Positions 39,207 through 48,518 of a stretch of DNA of 64,000 bases are shown here, piece by piece (within the stretch, counting starts at the first letter, position 1; every line of letters starts with the position of its first letter). Made by a program: the position numbers and the translations under genes. The notes below the pieces were generated by a model. The model was not told the DNA's origin and made no database searches. It was given only the letters and a program-made list of their open reading frames with translations. Source of the stretch: CAVTYH01 sp963738835 (GTDB taxonomy: Bacteria; Planctomycetota; Planctomycetia; Pirellulales; JADZDJ01); assembly GCA_963738835.1 (NCBI GenBank), contig CAVTYH010000005.1:372001-436000 (forward strand). Reading direction: 5' to 3'.

Positions 39207-41155
39207 GTGAGCATCGCTTCGCAAGAATTACTCGACCGCATGACTTCGTGGCCCAGCGCACGACGAAGTGGAAGCTGGCGCGCTGGGCTCAATTAGTGCC
39301 AGTCATCGGCGCGCTCGAACCCGAGTTGCAGGCGCAGTCGGACGAAGAACTTCGCAAATGCAGCTTGGCATTGCGCTATCGCGCCAAAAGCCGCGAGCCG
39401 CTCACCGCACTCATGCCCGAAGCCTATGCCCTGGTGCGTGAAGCCGGCCGTCGCAAACTGAACATGCGGCACTTCGATGTGCAAATTCTGGGCGGCATCG
39501 CGCTGCACAATCGGTCCATTGCCGAAATGCAAACCGGCGAAGGCAAAACGCTCACCGCCACGTTGCCGCTGTACTTGTCGGCACTCTCTGGCGAAGGCGT
39601 GCATCTGGCAACGGTGAACGATTACCTGGCCCAGCGCGATGCCAACTGGATGCGGCCTATTTACGAGCTGCTGGGCATGTCGGTCGGTGTCATTCAATCG
39701 CAAATGCCGCAGGACGAACGCCGCAAAGCCTACACGGCCGATGTCACCTACGGCACGGCGAACGAGTTCGGTTTCGATTTCCTTCGCGATCGGCTGCTGT
39801 TGCGCCGTACGCGCGAAGGACAATCCGACATCGTTTCTCAAATGATCGGCGGCGCCAATTCCGGCGGCGAGCAGCCGGTGCAGCGCAACGCTTCATTTGT
39901 GCTGGTCGATGAGGCCGACAGCATTCTCATCGACGAAGCCCGCACGCCACTTATTATCAGCGCGCTGCCCGATGAAACTCAGAAGCTCGAAGCGGAACTG
40001 TACAAATGGGCCGCGGCCGCCGTGTCGCAATTCGTCGAGGAAGAGCACTTTACCTACGACCACGAAAAACGCACGGCCGAACTCACTGGCGAAGGCCGCC
40101 GCCTGGTGCGCGGCTTGGCGCCAGCGGCTGGGTCGAACAAGTCGGCATGCTCACGCTGTACGATGCCATCGAACGGGCTCTGCGGGCCGACATCTCGTTC
40201 ATTCTCGATCGCCACTATGTGGTGCGCGACGGCGAAATTGTCATCGTCGATGAATTTACCGGCCGTCTGGCCGAAGGCCGCAAATGGCGCGACGGTTTGC
40301 ATCAAGCCATCGAAGCCAAAGAAAACGCGCCGGTCACCATCGCCACGGGCCACGCCGCCCGCGTCACGATTCAAGATTACTTCCTTCGCTACCAGCGCCT
40401 GGCCGGCATGACGGGCACCGCGGCCACGTCAGCGCGAGCTCAAAAAGATTTACAAAGTCAGCGTGGTGCAAATTCCCACGCACCGCCCGCCAATTCGCGC
40501 GAAGCTGCCAGAGTGCATTTATGGCACCGAAGATGCAAAGTTCGCCGCGATTGTCGATGAAGTGAAGCATATTCGCGATACCGGCCGGCCAATTCTCATC
40601 GGCACACGCTCGATCGACAAATCGGAAAAACTCTCCGCCATGCTCGCCGCCGCCGGCACGCCGCACAAAGTTCTGAACGCCCGTCAGATTGCTGAAGAAG
40701 CCGAAATCATTGCCCAAGCCGGCCAACACGGCCGCGTCACCGTGTCGACCAACATGGCTGGCCGCGGCACCGATATCCGCCTGGGCGAAGGCGTGGCGGA
40801 GATCGGCGGCATGCACGTCATCTGCACCGAACTGCACGACGCCGCCCGCATCGATCGCCAGCTTATCGGTCGCTGCGGCCGTCAGGGCGATCCCGGTTCG
40901 TATCGTCAGTACCTGGCGCTCGATGACGATATCTTAATCTTCGGCCTCGGTCCCAAGCGCGCCCACAAACTGACATTGCTGGGCCAAAACTCCCCCGGCC
41001 CGTTCGACGAAATGGTGCCGGTGTTCCGCCGGGCCCAGCGGCGTATCGAACGCCGCTACTTCCGCGACCGCAAATCGCTGATGTACCACGAAAAGGAACG
41101 CAAGAAAGTGATCGTACAAATGGGCCAAGATCCGTACTTGGATTCGCCCGCGTGA
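39207..41155 (+). CDS. Short SecA-type preprotein translocase ATPase (SecA2-like), several frameshifts
   Basis: Motor ATPase that pushes unfolded proteins through SecYEG. SecA motifs appear in order: FDVQILGGIALHNRSIAEMQ, Walker A in TGEGKTLTATLPL, TYGTANEFGFDFLRD, Walker B LVDEADSILIDEARTPLIIS, GMTGTA, the helicase segment STNMAGRGTDIRLG, and IGRCGRQGDPGS. The frame breaks near 39270, 40120 and 40440; the middle piece (LYDAIERALRADISFILDRH) is in another frame. The rebuilt length is about 640 residues, well short of the 800-1000 of housekeeping SecA. It ends at DPYLDSPA with no C-terminal zinc-binding CxCxSG tail. The start is uncertain: GTG 39207 or ATG 39240, both needing a nearby frame correction. 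It is divergent from giant 3 and may serve those giants. Confidence 0.85.
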
Positions 41156-41215
41156 CAACTTTCCGCCACAATTACCGGAGTCGTATCGTGTTCAGAACCA
41201 TGATGGAGATCGACG

Positions 41216-42295
41216 ATGGCAGATAGCCAATACTCGAGAGTCCAGTGGCGTACTTTTCTGGACTTTATTTTCGCGATCACGATTTTAGTACAAGGAGTTG
41301 CCTTCGCCGGAGAACCTGTTGCCGGCTCTGCGATCGCCAGCACGTCCAACCACGGCGCTTCCCAAGAATTTCCCAAACATGCCGCCGCATTTTTCGCACT
41401 GCTGAAAGCCCGCGACGAGAAGTTCGATAATCTGTCCTTGGAGGTCGAAGAGTCTTGGACCGATAAGATCGATCCGGCCACGAAAGTCGCGAAGATGGAA
41501 TTCAACAATGCACGCTTTGGAGGCGGGAAGCTTCCTGATTTTCCTGATCCATTGCCGGAGCCCTATGAGCAATATCATCGCGTGAAATACCAGTTGATCG
41601 TTCGCGGCGCGGAAGCCACGCTCGTCGGCGGCGATGAGCTGGAAAAGCTCGCCCATCCGGAATTTGGTTTTCGGGTCAGTCCAAAACTCAAATGGACTGA
41701 TGTCGGCGGCACGGAAGTCGCCTACAGCGAATCGTTCGACGGCAAGGATTCAACTCTCCACAGCCGCGGTGCAGCCTCGCCCGACAGCGTTTTGCAAAAT
41801 CACCGGAAGATGATCGGACTCTCACTCGGCTACGGCTTTGCCAAGCACATGGATCAGTTCGACGAATATCGGGTCGAAGCAGAGCGTGCAGTTTGCAGCG
41901 GTCCGTTTCATCTCACAAGCACCATCAATGTCCCGTGCAAGTTGGAAATCGACTCGACACTGATCGTTCGCAAAGCCACGATCAGATTGAATTCCAGAGG
42001 ATCACAGATCGAAGTTAGTTCAGAAGGAATAGAACATCCGGATGGGATTCCAGCCATTGCCTCTAAAGGTCATTACCTGCGCAATATCACACCGCCGACC
42101 AATCCTAACGGCGAAGTCCACTCGTACACGGACGAAAATAAGACCTATCGATTTGTAAAGGCCATCCCCGATCTTAGCGATGGCCAATACGCCGAACTCA
42201 CGCGCATCGAGGCTCGCGCCGATACCGCAATCATTGAACCGGGCAATTCCAAAGTGCAACGACTCGGGCACCCGGCAGTCACGCCGAAACGCTAG
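41216..42295 (+). CDS. Secreted protein of unknown function
   Basis: 359 residues from the ATG at 41216. A hydrophobic N-terminal segment (FLDFIFAITILVQGVAFAGE) after a polar start looks like a signal peptide with cleavage near AFA. The mature part alternates charged strands (YHRVKYQLIVRGAEATLVGG, YRVEAERAVCSGPFHL) without repeats or catalytic signatures. It resembles the many planctomycete extracytoplasmic proteins of about 350 residues that carry no named domain. It is 60 bases after the secA-like gene on the same strand; whether they share a transcript is unclear. No function is proposed. Confidence 0.7.
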   Translation: MADSQYSRVQWRTFLDFIFAITILVQGVAFAGEPVAGSAIASTSNHGASQEFPKHAAAFFALLKARDEKFDNLSLEVEESWTDKIDPATKVAKMEFNNARFGGGKLPDFPDPLPEPYEQYHRVKYQLIVRGAEATLVGGDELEKLAHPEFGFRVSPKLKWTDVGGTEVAYSESFDGKDSTLHSRGAASPDSVLQNHRKMIGLSLGYGFAKHMDQFDEYRVEAERAVCSGPFHLTSTINVPCKLEIDSTLIVRKATIRLNSRGSQIEVSSEGIEHPDGIPAIASKGHYLRNITPPTNPNGEVHSYTDENKTYRFVKAIPDLSDGQYAELTRIEARADTAIIEPGNSKVQRLGHPAVTPKR

Positions 42296-42735
42296 AGCAG
42301 AAAAAGGGAGCAGAAAAAGAACATAAAAAGGGTCAGAGCGGCTCTGTAGAAAACTCGCCGGTTGATAAGAATCATGGCATTGTGAGTGAGGACCATCAAG
42401 TACAGGTCGCGGCATCGGCTGTGGTAGCTGCGTCCCGAGGTATGTGACCCTTGACGCCGTTTGACCATCGACACGACCGTCTCCACTTGGCAACGATCGC
42501 GATAGGCCATGCGGTCGAAGCGAACTTGCATCAGCCGACGATAATGTCCGCGGGCGGGTTTGTTGGTCGGTCGGCCGATGGCCGGCGGAAGGATGGTGCG
42601 AATCCCGTGCTGCTGGCGCAGAAGTAGTGATTCGGTTCAGAATCATATCCCGCGTCGGCGCAAATCCGCTCCGGCCGCACGCAGCGCAGCGCTTCCTCGA
42701 GCAAGGCTCGGAACTCGTCCACGTCTGGTCGAGGA
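42292..42735 (-). mobile_element. Remnant of an IS4/IS5-type transposase gene
   Basis: Only the C-terminal third of a DDE transposase survives, in two frames. One piece reads DVDEFRALLEEALRCV and ICADAGYDSE; the second reads TILPPAIGRPTNKPARG, then RDRCQVETVVSMVKRRQGS and HNAMILI. The YDSE-like and RCQVETVVS segments fit the end of the catalytic core with its last Glu. The break between frames is near 42615-42630. No N-terminal part, terminal inverted repeats or target duplication were found, so the copy is dead. It marks the left edge of a gene-poor region. Confidence 0.7.
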
Positions 42736-42808
42736 AAAAGAAAGGGTCAGAACGATTTTAGCCGGAATCCTCCGCTTGCCCCGACTGGCCCAAAACGTAC
42801 GTTGACAA

Positions 42809-43420
42809 ATGTACACATCTCTGCTAAATTGCGGGAATGCTTGCGCGCCTGCCAGCTCGACTTCGCCGCGGATCGTCCTGCGCCGATCGTCCGCTCTTGC
42901 CAACGGATGACCGGCCGGCGACCCCAGACGTGGGCACAACCACAAAGTATCCCCACCCCGGCCCTCTCCCCAAGGGCGAGGGAGAAGATCGGACTTGCCG
43001 CTCCAATCATGATCTGCGGTTTTCCACCCTTTGCCACCGTTTTCTCCCGTTTCCCACGGTTTCCCCCCGTTTTCACGGTTTCCCCCGTTTTCCAGCTTTT
43101 TCTTTGCGCGCTGCGCTCTCCGCCCGATGCTGATCAGCCTGAGGCCGACCAGGATTTTTAATCCGGCGTTCCATCCCCACCGCCAGCGGAACCGGCTGCA
43201 AGCCACGCTCGGCCGCAGTGCGGATTTTGGGAACGGCTACACCTCCGACAACCGATCGCGGCTGTCGGGCCGTGATTGCCAATTCGGCCCGACAGACCTT
43301 GGCTCTAGGTGCGTTCCAGAGCGTTTCTTCGCGGCCGATCTGTCGCCCGCTCCGTGCCTCCGTGTCTCCGGGGTGAAAAGCTGCCCTGTGGCCCCAGACG
43401 CAGGCTTCAGATGTGTACAT
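42809..43420. repeat. Segment bounded by 12-base perfect inverted repeats
   Basis: ATGTACACATCT at 42809-42820 is exactly the reverse complement of AGATGTGTACAT at 43409-43420. The pairing ends at both sides of the 12 bases. The left copy overlaps the spacer of a predicted promoter. The enclosed 588 bases hold no gene, so this may be a non-autonomous element or two copies of one operator. Confidence 0.45.
43020..43100. repeat. T/C-rich degenerate tandem repeat
   Basis: Short units built from CCCGTTTT, CCACGGTTTCC and CACGGTTTCCC recur with variable spacing. On the minus strand the run would encode the low-complexity phrase ENGG repeated. It is not a CRISPR array because units vary in length and there are no unique spacers. 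Confidence 0.55.
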
Positions 43421-44052
43421 AAATACATTATACTTTCCGCGGCGTATGCTTGTGTCTGTCGGTCGCGACGTTGCGACGATCATCAGGCCGTGGTCGGTGG
43501 TCACCCTGTGGCGAAAAGTCCGGGGGCGGATTTTGTCGTTTTTGGGCGCCAACTTGCCAAACAAGACCAGGACAAGCTTTCGCCGTGTTGGATCCAGAGA
43601 AATGCAGTCCCGAAAAGACACAATGGGTCGAATTATGTCGCCTGCACACACCGTATCAGCTGGGAAAACAGGGCGCTGCGGCGGTGCAGCGGCGACAAAA
43701 CTCGGGTATTTTGCCGTGGAAAATTGGGGCCCCTCCGCCAGCGCCAAAATTCAGGCCTGGCAAGCCGGAATTCGCGCCCAATTCCATTCGAGGTTGTGGC
43801 CTTCTTTTTTGGCAGGCGACAAAAGTCCCATCGAAAAATCGCAAGTCGGTCACCCGGGCGGGATTCCATCCTTCCCCAATTCTCGACCGACACGGTCGGA
43901 TGATAGATGCTGCCGCCTCCGCCCACCGCCTACTGCCTACCGCTGTGTGTGCTATCACGCGACTGCGATTGACCCAAATTCACAAGTGTGTCAAGTTGCT
44001 GACCCGTGAAATGGATTTCCCGCGCCTCTTTGGCCAGATGAGGTGGCTAGCG

Positions 44053-46016
44053 ATGAAACGATTCTTGCTGACGATTGCATGGATGCTGTTGGGGCAATTT
44101 GCCGTGGCGGGGGACGCCGCCAACTCCCCTGCCCTGCCCTTTTCTGGCGCACAGGTTCCGAAGTCGGGCGCAATGCCGCGGAAGCGCCGCGCTGGGATGC
44201 AGCGACGATGCCAGTGACGGGTGGTGGAACCGTAAGCACGGCAGCGACTCCGACGCCCGGCGCTGCGATTCCAACAGGAAGTGCGCTCAGCAGTTCGACC
44301 ACAAAACCGTCTGCATCAACTGTCTCCGAAACGCCAAGTTCGGCAAGCGAAGCGGGCCCCGATGCCACGCCAGCCCAGCCGCGACCTTTGCAATCGGTCA
44401 TGAAGAATCGGCCGGCCTCTGCGCCAGCAACGCTGCCTGGAGCGATCGTTGCAGCGCCTGCGCAGCCACAGTGCCTGGCCCAATCATTTCCGCACCTGGT
44501 GTGGCCAGCGCTGTATCCGGCGCTTCCGGAATTCCGGCCACCGTGAGCGGCGTCGTTCCGGCCACGGCCATCGTTCCAGCGCCATTGGGTTTGAGTCCGG
44601 CACCGATCAGCGCAAGCGCCCCGGCGCCAACGGTTGCCACAGCGCCAACTCCAACCACCGCCCCAGTGCCGACGCCGGCGACCGTCAGTGCGCCGTCGGT
44701 CGAATTAGCACAACCCAGCGGAGTTATGCCGGCCCGTTACGACGAATCGGTGCAATCGGCTCCGCGCGAGCCGTTCCCGGCGCAGTTGATGCCGAACGGC
44801 ACAGCCGCTGCAAATGGTAGTGCGAATCCGGCAAAGATCGGCGATGGCGTCAACGGAAGAAACATCGATGCCGAGTTGGCCGAGCAGCAGGCAGCTGCCC
44901 GTCCGGCGGCCACTTTGCTCGCAACTTCACTCGTGGCCGAAAAGATGGACCGTGCATTTAACGGTCCGGCACTGCCGGGCGAAACGGTCAAAACTTCGCC
45001 GACGCCAATCTCGCTGGCGAAGGCAATTTCCAGTTTCGACCCGCAAAATCGACTGCCCGGCATTAGCGCGTATTGGAAATTGTGCCATGCCATGAGCAAT
45101 TACCAATGGGCGGTGGACGAACAAGATCGATTAGAGCGCGTCGTACCAAATCGCACGGCGGTGGAAGGACCCATGTTAGGCACAGCTCAGGCTGCGGCAG
45201 GGGCACGGGTACACGAGGCCAGGATTGCACTCATTCGCGCAGGAAGCTTTCGGCGCTACAACGATGATCGCGGGATCGCAATTGAATTACGTCAATTGCT
45301 ATGTGCCCACCGATTTGCCCCTGGTCGGTCCGTACCGCACGTATTTCGACGTGATCTTTGCCAATCGTCCGACAAATGGACGGTTGGCGGGAATCAACGG
45401 ATCTTTGCCGGTTTGGCAGCAAAGCATCAACATTCGAACCGCGGCCATTCAATCCGCGTTGAGCGCGATTCATTACGCGGAAGAAGCTCACGCCAAAGGC
45501 GAGGCCGATCTGCGTACCGTCCTCTTCTGCCATGAAGAATTGTACAACCAGCGACGCAGGTTTTTGGACGCGGTCTTGCAATACAACCTCGACATCGCCG
45601 AATACGCGGTCGCGATCGCTCCGGCCGGAACAACTCACGAAAAGCTAGCCTCGATGTTGATTCCGGTCAAACAGCCGGAGCGCGTTTCTGCCGTGCCGGG
45701 CAAATCGACGTTCCAAACCCTGCCGAGCATAAGCGAGCGATCTCTGCGCAGCGACGGTTGGGTGCCCAGCACGCTGAAGAGTTTGGAGCCGGAAGCAACG
45801 CCGACGGCGAGAGCGCCGCAGAGAAATTCTTCGATGCAAGGCAATTCGATGATAACGAGCCCGGCGGCGATCAGTTCTTCCGCTGCGACCCCGGCTCCGA
45901 CGAATCCGGCGGCAGCCAATCCGCTGGGGCAAGTGAAAGATCCGTTTGGAACGCAGCCCGCCGGAGATCGCTACAACGATCGATCCCTCAGCGATCGTTA
46001 TAACTTCGGACGATGA
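44053..46016 (+). CDS. Large envelope protein with low-complexity N-terminus and TolC-like C-terminal domain, frameshifted
   Basis: About 650 residues when rebuilt from four frame segments, with breaks near 44130-44160, 44480-44520 and 45240-45260. The ATG at 44053 starts a signal peptide (MKRFLLTIAWMLLGQFAVAG). Residues 30-250 are rich in Ala, Pro, Thr and Ser, then come long helices (YWKLCHAMSNYQWAVDEQDR, VEGPMLGTAQAAAGARVHEA, LSAIHYAEEAHAKGEADLRT, LDAVLQYNLDIAEYAVAIAP). The last two segments resemble the paired helices of TolC-type outer-membrane factors, where R-x-x-FLDAVLQYN-x-DIAEYA is a common pattern. I infer an outer-membrane channel-related or envelope-spanning role. The family is not one I can name. 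Confidence 0.65.
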
Positions 46017-46091
46017 CAGCCGCACTCGCAACCCGTCGCTTTCGATCACACATAGGGCGGGTCTCTCGCACAGGATGTGGGAAGTTCGAAG

Positions 46092-46490
46092 TTACGAAGC
46101 CGACTTACGCTTCACGCGTTTCAAAAATCGCTCCATGTCGATGACCGCCCGCACATGGGTGCCGCGGCCGATGACGTCGGTTTCATCGCGGGCTTCGATG
46201 GCAAACGTGACCATGTTTTTCTCGACCTGCGTCACTTCGGCGGTGGCGACCACGATCGAACCGACCGGCGTCGGAGCCAGATGTTTGAAGTGAAAATCGT
46301 AGCCGACCGATTCTTCGCCGGCATCCAAATGGGGGTGAATTGCTTGCGCCGCCACTTGTTCCATCAGCGACAGCATGTACGGCGTGGCGAACACCGGCGG
46401 CCCACCGGGATAAATGGTGCTGAGCAGTTCCTGCGTCACCACGCGATGCCGCACTTCGAATTTGAGCCCGGGAACGAGGGACGATTTCAT
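46092..46490 (-). CDS. Hotdog-fold thioesterase (FlK-like)
   Basis: 132 residues from the ATG at 46490. The sequence has the hotdog pattern of fluoroacetyl-CoA thioesterase-like proteins: an acidic VVTQELLSTIYPGGPPVFAT loop, the MLSLMEQVAAQAI helix with Glu where the catalytic residue lies, the SVGYDFHFKHLAPTPVG strand and a central ATAEVTQVEKNMVTFAIEA hairpin. It probably hydrolyses a small acyl-CoA; the native substrate is not predictable. It is convergent with the TolC-like gene and divergent from the second dihydrouridine synthase gene. Confidence 0.8.
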   Translation of the reverse strand: MKSSLVPGLKFEVRHRVVTQELLSTIYPGGPPVFATPYMLSLMEQVAAQAIHPHLDAGEESVGYDFHFKHLAPTPVGSIVVATAEVTQVEKNMVTFAIEARDETDVIGRGTHVRAVIDMERFLKRVKRKSAS

Positions 46491-46627
46491 TGCGGTTAGT
46501 TTAAGTCGGATTGGTGATTGGTGAATGTCTTGGCGGACTTCCGTGCGGCAATGGCCGAATTGTAGGATGGCGGTTATGCGTATTCCACCCATGACGATGC
46601 CGCGAGCAGAGTTGTCCATCGAAAGAG

Positions 46628-46690
46628 GTCGGGAGTCGATTTCAGGCAACAGGTCGTTTCAGACTTTGGACGAGGAAATCGACTCCCGTC
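46628..46690. repeat. REP-like inverted repeat upstream of the second dus gene
   Basis: GTCGGGAGTCGATTT (46628-46642) and AAATCGACTCCCGTC (46676-46690) are inverted copies with one mismatch, 33 bases apart. Elements with GGGAGTCGATTT arms look like the dispersed palindromes common between planctomycete genes. It lies just before the most likely start of the dus gene, so longer N-terminal extensions of that protein are unlikely. Confidence 0.55.
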
Positions 46691-46722
46691 CCCTTCAGCG
46701 CCTGGCGCGAAATGTAAAGCCA

Positions 46723-47712
46723 TTGCAAATCGGCTCGCTGGTGGTCGATCCGCCGCTCTTGCAAGCGCCGATGGCGGGATTCACGAACTTTGCGTATCGG
46801 CAAGTGGTGCGGGAATTTGGCGGCGTCGGCTTGCAGGCCACCGAGATGGTTTCCGCCCGCGCGTTCGTTTGGATGGACCAGCGTGAGCAGGAAGCGCCGG
46901 ACAGACTTTGGGGAGTCGCCGACGAGCCGCGGCCGCTGGCTGTGCAAATGTGGGATAACGATCCCGAAACACTGGCTGCGGTCGGGCGCGACTGGCAAAC
47001 GAATACAAGGTTAACGTGGTCGATATCAACTTCGGCTGCCCGGTGAAAGATGTGGCCGAACGTGCCCACAGCGGATCGTATTTGCTGCGCGACCCAGACC
47101 GAGTGGGACGTATCGTGGAGCGGGTTGTTGCTGTGTGCCACCCCACGCCAGTCACCGCGAAGATTCGGCTGGGCTGTACGCGGAACAACATCACGGCGAT
47201 TGAGATCGCCAAGACGGTAGAATCGGCCGGTGCGGCGGCGCTCACCGTGCATGGCCGAACCGCTCAAGACTTTTTCAAGGGCAGTGCCGATTGGGAGCGC
47301 ATCGCCCAAATCAAGCCGCATCTCAAACGAATGCCGCTGATCGGCAACGGCGACCTGAATTCACCGCAGGCCGTTGTGGCAGTGTTTGAGCGCTATGGTG
47401 TCGATGGCGTGATGATCGCCCGCGCGGCGCTCGGGCAAGCCGTGGCTCTTTCGCCAATGTGCGGCGGCACTGCGGCGCGAACCGATTCCGCCTGACCCGA
47501 CCTTGGAAGAAGAACGCGAGCTATTGCACCATCATTTTCGTCTCGTCTGCCAGCGGTTCGGACTAGACCGCGGCACACAGTTAATGCGCAAATTTGCCTG
47601 CTGTTATGCCCAGGGCCGGCGTGGAGCGCGGGAATTCCGGGCACACGTGGCGCGGGTTTCGACGCCGGCAGAGTTTACCGAGGCAGTGGAGCAGCACTTT
47701 CCGCGGATTTGA
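46723..47712 (+). CDS. tRNA-dihydrouridine synthase (second copy), two frameshifts
   Basis: Flavin-dependent reductase of tRNA uridines, about 330 residues when rebuilt. Motifs: LQIGSLVVDPPLLQAPMAGF at the barrel start, VDINFGCPVKDVAERAHSG with the catalytic Cys before Pro, TAKIRLGCTRNN, LTVHGRTAQDFFKGSADW, and GNGDL plus ARAALGQPWLF for FMN phosphate. The frame breaks near 47005-47015 and near 47436-47441, where GQ should be followed by PWLFRQCAAALRREPIPP. I place the start at TTG 46723, after the REP-like palindrome, though an upstream in-frame start cannot be excluded. The relation to the first copy is paralogous: the two share motifs but differ widely in between. It precedes the Suf regulator. 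Confidence 0.85.
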
Positions 47713-47733
47713 CCATGTTTTCCGCCGTTTTTG

Positions 47734-47753
47734 GCGAAAAAGCCATTTTTCGC
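47734..47753. promoter_or_regulatory. Perfect palindrome upstream of the SufR-like gene
   Basis: GCGAAAAA (47734-47741) and TTTTTCGC (47746-47753) are perfect 8-base arms around GCCA, ending eight bases upstream of the -35. It is either the operator of the regulator it precedes or the transcript end of the dus gene, whose stop is at 47710-47712. Confidence 0.55.
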
Positions 47754-47761
47754 ATAATTGG

Positions 47762-47789
47762 TTGTCAAAAATCGCGAAACTGCTACAAT
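47762..47789 (+). promoter_or_regulatory. Sigma70-type promoter of the SufR-like gene
   Basis: -35 TTGTCA (47762-47767), a 16-base spacer and -10 TACAAT (47784-47789), each one base from consensus. The leader to the ATG at 47826 is about 30 nt. Confidence 0.7.
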
Positions 47790-47825
47790 TCCAATGTCGA
47801 ACGGCATTTACGACACAGGCGAGTC

Positions 47826-48461
47826 ATGGATCAAGCGGTTGAAAGCACCGATCACGGCCTTTTGGATTTGCTCCGCCAGCGGGGACCAATGGCCATTCAT
47901 CAATTGACGGCCGCGATGCAGGTGACGGCCACGGCGGTGCGTCAACGGCTCACTCGGCTGATCGAGCTAGGACTGATCCAGCGGGAGACGGTCAAGGCAG
48001 TCCGCGGCCGCCCGAGCCATCGCTATATGCTGACCGAAAAAGCCAGACGGCAAGTGGGGTCGAATTTCGCCGATTTGACGATCGCCTTGTGGCAAGAAAT
48101 GCGAACAATCAAGGACCCGGAAATTCGCAGTGGTCTCTTGAAACGAATCGCCAAGAGTTTGGCCGACATTTACGGCGGGCGGATGCAAGGCGAAAACACC
48201 GCCGAGCGGATGGATGGTGTCTCGAAACTAATGGCCGAGCGGAGCGTGCCGTTTGTCGTGGAGTATAAGTCGGCGACTGCCAACGATGGCTCGTTACCGG
48301 TGCTAACGGCCGAGGCTTGCCCGTATCCGGACTTGGCAGAACAGGACCGCGGCATTTGCGCGGTCGAAAAGATGCTGTTTTCGGAACTGTTGGGAGAAAA
48401 CGTCCGGCTGAGCGAATGTCGCCTTGATGGCGCAAGCTGCTGCCGGTTTGAAACAAACTAA
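47826..48461 (+). CDS. SufR-like iron-sulfur-sensing winged-helix repressor
   Basis: About 211 residues from the ATG at 47826, which follows a compact promoter. Residues 10-75 form a winged helix-turn-helix of the DeoR/ArsR-like type (LLDLLRQRGPMAIHQLTAAM, TATAVRQRLTRLIELGLIQ, then the wing RGRPSHRYML). The C-terminal third has cysteines in ACPYPDLAEQDRGICAVEK and SECRLDGASCCRF, the pattern by which SufR family repressors bind an iron-sulfur cluster and sense its supply. It stands at the head of the nuoB-sufC-sufB-sufD block, which supports that role. It probably represses itself and the downstream genes when clusters are plentiful. Confidence 0.88.
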   Translation: MDQAVESTDHGLLDLLRQRGPMAIHQLTAAMQVTATAVRQRLTRLIELGLIQRETVKAVRGRPSHRYMLTEKARRQVGSNFADLTIALWQEMRTIKDPEIRSGLLKRIAKSLADIYGGRMQGENTAERMDGVSKLMAERSVPFVVEYKSATANDGSLPVLTAEACPYPDLAEQDRGICAVEKMLFSELLGENVRLSECRLDGASCCRFETN

Positions 48462-48518
48462 ATGACGGTTATAGTGGCGGGTTTAATTTCCCGCCAATCT
48501 CTGCAAGGGAATGAAAAA

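Larger units (their letters stand above)
42736..44052. other. Gene-free, repeat-rich intergenic region
   Basis: No credible gene is seen in these 1.3 kb. The region holds a palindrome AACGTACGTT (42794-42803) abutting a good promoter (TTGACA 42802-42807, 17 bases, TAAATT 42825-42830), a pair of 12-base inverted repeats 588 bases apart, a REP-like stretch CCCCGGCCCTCTCCCCAAGG (42957-42976), a T/C-rich run (43020-43100), a CTCCGTGCCTCCGTGTCTCC-type repeat (43351-43370) and a CCGCCTACTGCCTACCG repeat (43923-43939). It looks like a landing area for small mobile elements beside the IS remnant. Confidence 0.6.

Noticed and set aside
43020..43100. T/C-rich repeats as a possible CRISPR array
   Set aside because: Units differ in length and sequence and there are no spacers of constant size; no cas genes are nearby.
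43031..44009. Overlapping open frames of 190 to 290 codons in the intergenic region
   Set aside because: Composition is random-like, the frames run through dispersed repeats and no conserved motif or start signal is present.
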